A stretch of 64,000 bases of DNA from Cherax quadricarinatus (taxonomy: Eukaryota; Arthropoda; Malacostraca; Decapoda; Parastacidae). Location of the stretch: contig NC_091390.1 of the NCBI RefSeq assembly GCF_038502225.1, positions 9,708,244 through 9,772,243 of the forward strand, in the 5' to 3' direction. Under the pieces are notes generated by a model. The model was not told the origin of the DNA. It searched no databases and saw only the letters and a list, made by a program, of their open reading frames with translations. Within the stretch, counting starts at the first letter, position 1; each line of letters begins with the position of its first letter. This document shows positions 58,621 to 64,000 of the stretch, in pieces. Position numbers and translations under genes: made by a program.

Positions 58621-61346
58621 TGATACTGGTGAAGGGTCTTTCATACTGGTGAAGGGTCTTTGATACTGGTGAAGGGTCTTTGTTAATGGTGAAGGGTCTT
58701 TGATACTGGTGAAGGGTCTTTGATACTGGTGAAGGGTCTTTGATGCTGGTGAAATATCTTTAATGTTGGTGAAGGGTCTTTGATGCTGGTGAAGGGTTTT
58801 TGATGCTGGTGAAGGGTTTTTGATGCTGGTGAAGGGTTTTTGATGCTTGTGAATGGTCTTTGATGCTGGTGAAGGGTCTTTGATGCTGGTGAAGGGTCTT
58901 TGATACTGGTGAAGGGTCTTTGATGCTGGTGAAGGGTCTTTGATACTGGTGAAGGGTCTTTGTTAATGGTGAAGGGTCTTTTATACTGGTGAAGGGACTT
59001 TGATACTGGTGAAGGGTCTTTGATGCTGGTGAAATATCTTTAATGTTGGTGAAGGGTCTTTGATGCTGGTGAAGTATCTTTAATGTTGGTGAAGGGTCCT
59101 TGATGCTGGTGAAGGGTCTTTGACACTGGTGAAGGGTCTTTGATGCTGGTCAAATATCTTTAATGTTGGTGAAGGGTCCTTGATGCTGGTGAAGGGTCTT
59201 TGATATAGATGAAGGGTCTTTGATGCTTTTTGAACGGTCTTTGATACTGGTGAAGGGACATTTATGCTGTTGAAGGGTCTTTGATACTCGTGAATAGTCT
59301 TTGATGCTCGTGAATGGTCTTTGATGCTTGTGAATGGTCTTTGATACTGGTGAAGGGTCTTTAATGCTGGTGAAGGGTCTTTGTTCCTGTAGAAGATTCT
59401 TTGATGCTGGTGAAGGGTCTTTATTGCTGGTGAAGGGTCTTTGATGCTGGTGAATGGTTTTTGATACTGTTGAAGGGTCTTTGATGCTGGTGAAGAGTCT
59501 TTGGTTATAATGAAGGGTCTTTGATGCTTTTTGAATATTCGTTGATGCTGGTGAAGGGTCTTTGATGCTTGTTGAAGGGTCTTTCATGCTGGTGAAGGTT
59601 CTTTGATACTGGTGAATGATCTTTGATACTGTTGAAGGGTCTTTGATACTGTTGAAGGGTGTTTGATGCTTGTTGAAGGTTCTTTGATGCTGGTGAAGGG
59701 TCATTAATTCTGATAAAGGGTCTTTGATGTTTGTTGAAGGGTCTTTGATACTGGTGAGGGGCTTTTGATGCTGGTGAAGGGTCTTTGATGCTTGTTGAAA
59801 GGTCTTTGAAACTTGTGAAGGGTCTTTGATGCATGTTGAATGACCTCGGATAGTGGTGAAGGGTCTTTGATGCTGGTGAAGAGTTTTTGATGCTTGTTGA
59901 AGGGTCTTTGATACTGGTGAAGGGTCTTTGATGCTGGTGAAGGGTCTTTGATGTTTGTTGAAGGGTCTTTTATACTGGTGAAGTGTCTTTGATGCTTGTT
60001 GAAGGGTCTTTGATAATCGTGAAATGTCTTTGACACTGGTGAAGGGTCTTTGATGCTTGTTGAAGGGTCTTTGATACTGGTGAAGGATCTTTGATACTTT
60101 TGAAGGGCCTTTGATGTTTGTGAAGTGTCTTTGATGCTTGTTGAAGGGTCTTTGATGCTGGTGAAGGGTCTCTGACGCTGGTGAATGGTCTTTGATGCTT
60201 GTTGAAGGGTCTTTGATTCTGGTGAAGGTTCTTTGTTGTAGGTGAAGGGTCTTTGATGCTTGTTGAAGGGTCTTTGATACTTGTGAAGGGTCTTTGATGC
60301 TTGTGAAGGGTCTTTGATACTGGTGAAGGGTCTTTGATACTGGTGAAGGGTCTTTGATGCTGGTGAAGGGTCTTTGATACTGGTGAAGGGTCTTTGGTGC
60401 TGGTGAAGGGTCTTTGGTGCTGGTGAAGGGTCTTTGATGCTTGTTGATGAGTCTTTGATTCTGTTGAAGTTTCTTTGATTCTGGTGAAGGGTCTTTGTTG
60501 CTTGTGAAGGGTCTTTGATGCTTGTTGATGGGTCTCTGATGCTTGTTGAAGGGCCTTTGATGCTGGTGAAGGGTCTTTGATGCTGGTGAAGGGTCTTTAA
60601 TGCTGGTGAAGGGTCTTTGATGCTGGTGAAGGGTCTTTGATGCTGGTGAAGGGTCTTTGATGCTGGTGAAGGGTCTTTGATGCTGGTGAAGGGTCTTTGG
60701 TGCTGCTGAAGGGTCTTTGATGCTTGTTGATGAGTCTTTGATTCTGTTGAAGTTTCTTTGATTCTGGTGAAGGGTCTTTGATGCTTGTGAATGGTCTTTG
60801 ATGCTTGTTGATGGGTCTCTGATGCTTGTTGAAGGGCCTTTGATGCTGGTGAAGGGTCTTTGATGCTGGTGAAGGGTCTTTGATGCTGGTGAAGGGTCTT
60901 TGATGCTGGTGAAGGGTCTTTGATGCTGGTGAAGGGTCTTTGATGCTGGTGAAGGGTCTTTGATGCTGGTGAAGGGTCTTTGATGCTGGTGAAGGGTCTT
61001 TGATGCTGGTGAAGGGTCTTTAATGCTGGTGAAGGGTCTTTGATGCTGGTGAAGGGTCTTTGATGCTGGTGAAGGGTCTTTGATGCTGGTGAAGGGTCTT
61101 TGATGCTGGTGAAGGGTCTTTAATGCTGGTGAAGGGTCTTTGATGCTGGTGAAGGGTCTTTGATGCTGGTGAAGGGTCTTTGATGCTGGTGAAGGGTGTT
61201 TGATACTGGTGAAGGGTCTTTGATGCTGGTGAAGGGTCTTTGATACTGGTGAAGGGTCTTTGATGCTGGTGAAGGGTCTTTGATACTGGTGAAGGGTCTT
61301 TGGTGCTGGTGAAGGGTCTTTGATGATGGTGAAGGGTGAAAGAGTA

Positions 61347-61481
61347 GAGCTTAATTTATCAACTAAATGTAAGTTGTTTTTAACCTTAAAGTTAGAAATT
61401 TTACCTACAATAGGTCTCAAAATGTCGACAAGCTATTTGGATAATTTATACGAAACTGATCCCGTGGATCTAATAATTGGT
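61347..61481 (-). mobile_element. Inverted PLE fragment at the end of the 20-bp array
   Basis: Read on the minus strand it matches PLE1 10468-10605 closely (PIISS..SVSYKLSK then PIVGKISNFKVKNN and LVDKLSS). It is 5'- and 3'-truncated, carries a stop (TAG for the Trp of SKWL), and faces PLE3 head to head with only a few bases between them. Confidence 0.85.
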
Positions 61482-61485
61482 ATGA

Positions 61486-63135
61486 AAAAATGAATTATCT
61501 CTTAGATGATACTGAAACCTATTCTAAACTTAGAAAGAACCCCTTAGGAACCGTTAACAGTAATTTCAATAAAACAATAAATTTTCTACTAAAAAGCAAA
61601 GATGAATTAACTAAACAATTTACTTCCACTAATCCATCTTTACCTTACATGTATGGACTAACAAAAACACACAAACCAGGGAATCCAGTCAGACCAATTA
61701 TTAGCTCCATAGGATCAGTTTCGCAAAAATTATCCAAATGGCTTGTTGACATTTTGAACCCTATTGTTGGTAAAATTTCTAACTTTAATGTTAAAAACAA
61801 CTTAGATTTAGTTGATAAATTAATCTCCTTGAATGACTTAAATGATTTTAACATTTTTAGTTTTGATGTTACTTCCTTGTTTATGAAAGTTCCTGTTGAT
61901 GATTTATCAAGTTTCTTATCTGAAGAACTCGTTAATTAGGATATACCATTACCAGTTCGTACCATCATTAAACTTAATAAAATTTGTATTTAATGATAAG
62001 TTTTACACTCAGAAGTTTGGTATGGCAATGGAAAATCCTCTTTCACCTGTTCTTAGTAACCTATACATGGAATTTTTTGAAAAAAGGTTGCTTAACACAA
62101 TCCTCCCTAATAGAGCTAAATGGTTCAGATATGTTGATGATATTTTATGTCTTATGCCAAATAATGTAGATATACACAATTTCCTTGGTAAATTAAATAG
62201 CTTAGCCATTATATAAACTTTACTGTTGAGTTTGATGAAAATAACTCATTGCCTTTTCTAGATGTTTTAATTATTAAGGACAATAATGAATTCAAACTTA
62301 AAATTTACAGAAAACCTACAAATAACTGTTCCTATGTCCACTATTATTTTTCCCATCAAGATAAAGTTAAACTCTCTGTTTTCTCAACAATGTTTTTGAG
62401 AGCTTTACCTATCTGTAGTCCAGAGTTCATAGATGAAGAAATATCCAAAATTTATGAAATAGCCATTGATCTGAAATGCCCGAGAAATGTAATTGATAAA
62501 TCATTTAAAATTTCTAGAAATACTTTTTACAACCCAAAAAGGGACACCCAGCCTTATTCAACTAAATATGTTGGTTCTCCCTTACCATGAAAACTTGGTT
62601 GATATGCCTTCTCTTCTTAAGACTTTTAATATCAAAGTTGTATTTAAAAACCTTGATACAGTAAAAAAACTTTTGTTAAAGAATTCCCCCCAAAATGCTG
62701 ACGAATGTGTCTATAAGATTCCTTGTAAAATTTGCGATAAAGTTTATTACGGTCAAACTAGTAAAAGTCTCGAACTTAAATTAAAACAACATAAATATAG
62801 CATTACAAGTGGACAAGATTCCAATGCTCTATTTATTCATGTGAGAGATTTTAACCATCCAATTAATTTTCAAAAAGTTGAGAAAGTTGTATCAAGCAAG
62901 TCCATGGTTGACAGAAATATAATTGAATCTTGTTTCATAAAAAGCAGTTTTGACAATAATATGAATATTTCCTTAGACTTATATAAATTAGATTCATTTA
63001 TAATTAATAAAATTTAGTTTAATAATACATTGGACAAATAATAAACTTTATTTCTTGGGTAGAATAATATGTTAGTGGGATGTCGTGAGGACCTGTCTAG
63101 TTGGACCAGCGGACCTACTGCAGTGTTCCTCTTTT
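61486..63135 (+). mobile_element. PLE3: second Neptune-like copy, frameshifted
   Basis: Same family as PLE1, nearly identical over most of its length, with a related beginning to the 3' tail. It starts within the PLE1 coding frame near residue 24 and ends in (TA)n. Its tail from about 63070 (GTCGTGAGGACCTGTCTAGT) differs from that of PLE1, and no hammerhead-like motif is seen. Confidence 0.85.
61490..63017 (+). pseudogene. PLE3 RT plus GIY-YIG, disrupted
   Basis: Motifs are readable in four successive frames: MYGLTKTHKPG, FDVTSLFMKVP (motif A), then a TAG at 61937-61939 and a deletion of about 16-19 bp near 61980 relative to PLE1. Next come GMAMENPLSPVLSNLYMEFF (motif B, Gly of MGNP changed to Glu), RYVDDI (motif C, intact), a frameshift near 62205, LPFLDVLI, another frameshift near 62565, and the GIY-YIG part CVYKIPCKICDKVYYGQT through IIESC. 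The lesions make it non-functional although both motif C Asp residues remain. Confidence 0.85.
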
Positions 63136-63136
63136 T

Positions 63137-63352
<216 letters not shown>

Positions 63353-63353
<1 letters not shown>

Positions 63354-64000
63354 CGATTCTCCCTGAACATCTTAGGGACAAGATAGGAGTCCAGGACCAA
63401 AAATTCATTGACGGAGCAATGATCTGGGATAATCTAACGGGCTCTGGAGCCTGACCTACTCCCCCCAACAACTACAAACAATCGCACTGGGATGGTCCAA
63501 TAGTGGAAAATATTGCCTCAACAATGCTTCAGAGTGTGTCAGGGAAGGATAGAGCCCGCCTCCTGGCAGTGAGAGCCCCTCATGCTGGGGACTTTCTATT
63601 GGCTGTTCCCAACTCCAGCCTTGGCACACGTCTCGACCCACAGACCATCCGCATCGGTGTTGCCCTTCGACTTGCCGCCCCTATTCTCGCCGAACACAGG
63701 TGTATTTGTGGCAGTGAAGCAGCAGACCGATTCGGGTACCATGGTCTTGTGTGCCGTAAATCCGAGGGAAAGATTGCAAGACATGACGAGGTTAATAACA
63801 TTATCAAGAGGAGCCTCACAACAGCTGGATGCCCAGCAGTAAGGGAGCCACCCCAACTATGCAGATCTGATGGCAGCCAGAAGCGTCCAGATGGTATCAC
63901 CCTTCAAGCCTGGACAGATGGGAAGCAGGTGGTGTGGGACTATACATGTGCATCTACCTTGGCTGATACCTATCTCCAATACACCAGGGAGGAAGGCGGG
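63353..64000 (+). pseudogene. Retroelement C-terminal protein fragment with Cys/His cluster and PD-(D/E)XK-like motif
   Basis: One frame runs from 63353 to the window end (216 codons) with a single TGA at 63452-63454. It reads [40 protein letters not shown], then LRLAAPILAEHRCICG, ADRFGYHGLVCRKSEGKIAR, HDEVNNIIKRSL, SQKRPDGITL and KQVVWDYTCAST. The C.CG...(16)..H...C...(R)H order suggests a zinc-binding cluster, and RPDG....W......VWD resembles a PD-(D/E)XK nuclease core. From memory, similar C-terminal regions follow reverse transcriptases in many invertebrate retroelements. No RT is in the window. It is open on the right and its left end is cut by (TA)n. Confidence 0.55.

Larger units (their letters stand above)
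30096..61339. repeat. 31-kb minisatellite of a 20-bp unit, roughly 1,560 copies
   Basis: The consensus unit is TTTGATGCTGGTGAAGGGTC. Common variants: GATACTGG, GATGCTTGTTG (21 bp), GGTGAATGGTC, GGTATTGGATG, GATGATGG and TTTTTGAAGGGTC. The plus strand is G-rich and C-poor (consensus 8 G, 2 C). Since 20 is not a multiple of three, the minus strand reads the same 20-residue repeat (TSIKDPSPASKTLHQHQRPF) in every frame without stops, giving minus-strand frames up to about 700 codons; the plus strand is full of TGA. No promoter or start context supports translation. Copies are arranged in higher-order blocks from 60 bp to several kilobases (listed separately). It starts 16 bp past the SINE head and ends against a PLE fragment. 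Confidence 0.97.

Noticed and set aside
30096..61339. CRISPR array
   Set aside because: Units are contiguous 20-mers without unique spacers, in a eukaryotic retroelement context.
30096..61339. Chi-like GCTGGTG(A) recombination signals
   Set aside because: Chi (GCTGGTGG) acts in enterobacteria. The units have A at the last position and the sequence is eukaryotic.
49264..61420. Minus-strand frames of 200-756 codons rich in TSIKDPSP and LHQHQRPF as a repeat-protein gene family
   Set aside because: The 20-bp unit is stop-free in all minus frames and yields the same peptide in each, so open frames are automatic. Starts are accidental Met codons from variant units.

Overview
The window looks like gene-poor, repeat-dominated nuclear DNA from an invertebrate, most likely a decapod crustacean such as a crayfish, lobster or shrimp. 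This rests on the abundant Penelope-like retroelements, jockey/CR1-type LINEs with short-repeat 3' ends, a tRNA-headed SINE whose body I recognise from memory of decapod genomic sequence, and very long minisatellites. No database search was run, so the taxonomic call is inference. I see no host protein-coding gene, no rRNA, no CRISPR and nothing bacterial. Using the boundaries given here, about three quarters of the window is tandem repeat.

Layout. 1-3398: decayed jockey/CR1-like LINE (+). 3398-4450: minus-strand Penelope-like element (PLE) fragment split by an (AAT)n tract. 4766-4906: interspersed-repeat tail. 4947-9262: 50-bp minisatellite. 9358-9930: 26-bp minisatellite. 10085-12108: best preserved PLE (PLE1, Neptune-like), followed by (TA)n. 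12109-18600 (block A) and 20813-25285 (block B): two copies of one module made of (TA)n, a minus-strand LINE endonuclease fragment, a 19-bp CCTAA-containing array, a LINE ORF1-like fragment and a long 27-bp array. Between them sits PLE2 (Penelope/Poseidon-like, RT active site mutated). 25290-25885: Ty3/gypsy gag remnant. 26012-26466: 28-bp array. 27065-28812: 52-bp array interrupted by a LINE fragment. 28989-30079: a SINE containing three internal tandem expansions. 30096-61339: about 31 kb of one 20-bp minisatellite with nested higher-order duplications. 61347-63020: inverted PLE fragment head to head with PLE3, then (TA)n. 63353-64000: retroelement C-terminal fragment with a Cys/His cluster and a PD-(D/E)XK-like motif, open at the window edge.

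The only long reading frame with a convincing enzyme architecture and intact catalytic motifs is PLE1 (RT plus GIY-YIG endonuclease, 5'-truncated). Every other element is broken by stops, frameshifts or active-site substitutions. Very long open frames inside the 27-bp and 20-bp arrays follow from unit length and composition and are not supported as genes.

The genes do not form a pathway. What links the parts is retroelement insertion followed by tandem expansion: microsatellites born inside a PLE and a SINE, a LINE inserted in phase into a minisatellite, PLEs ending in (TA)n, and minisatellites that start or stop exactly at element ends. The most notable object is the 31-kb 20-bp array with its multi-kilobase internal copies.
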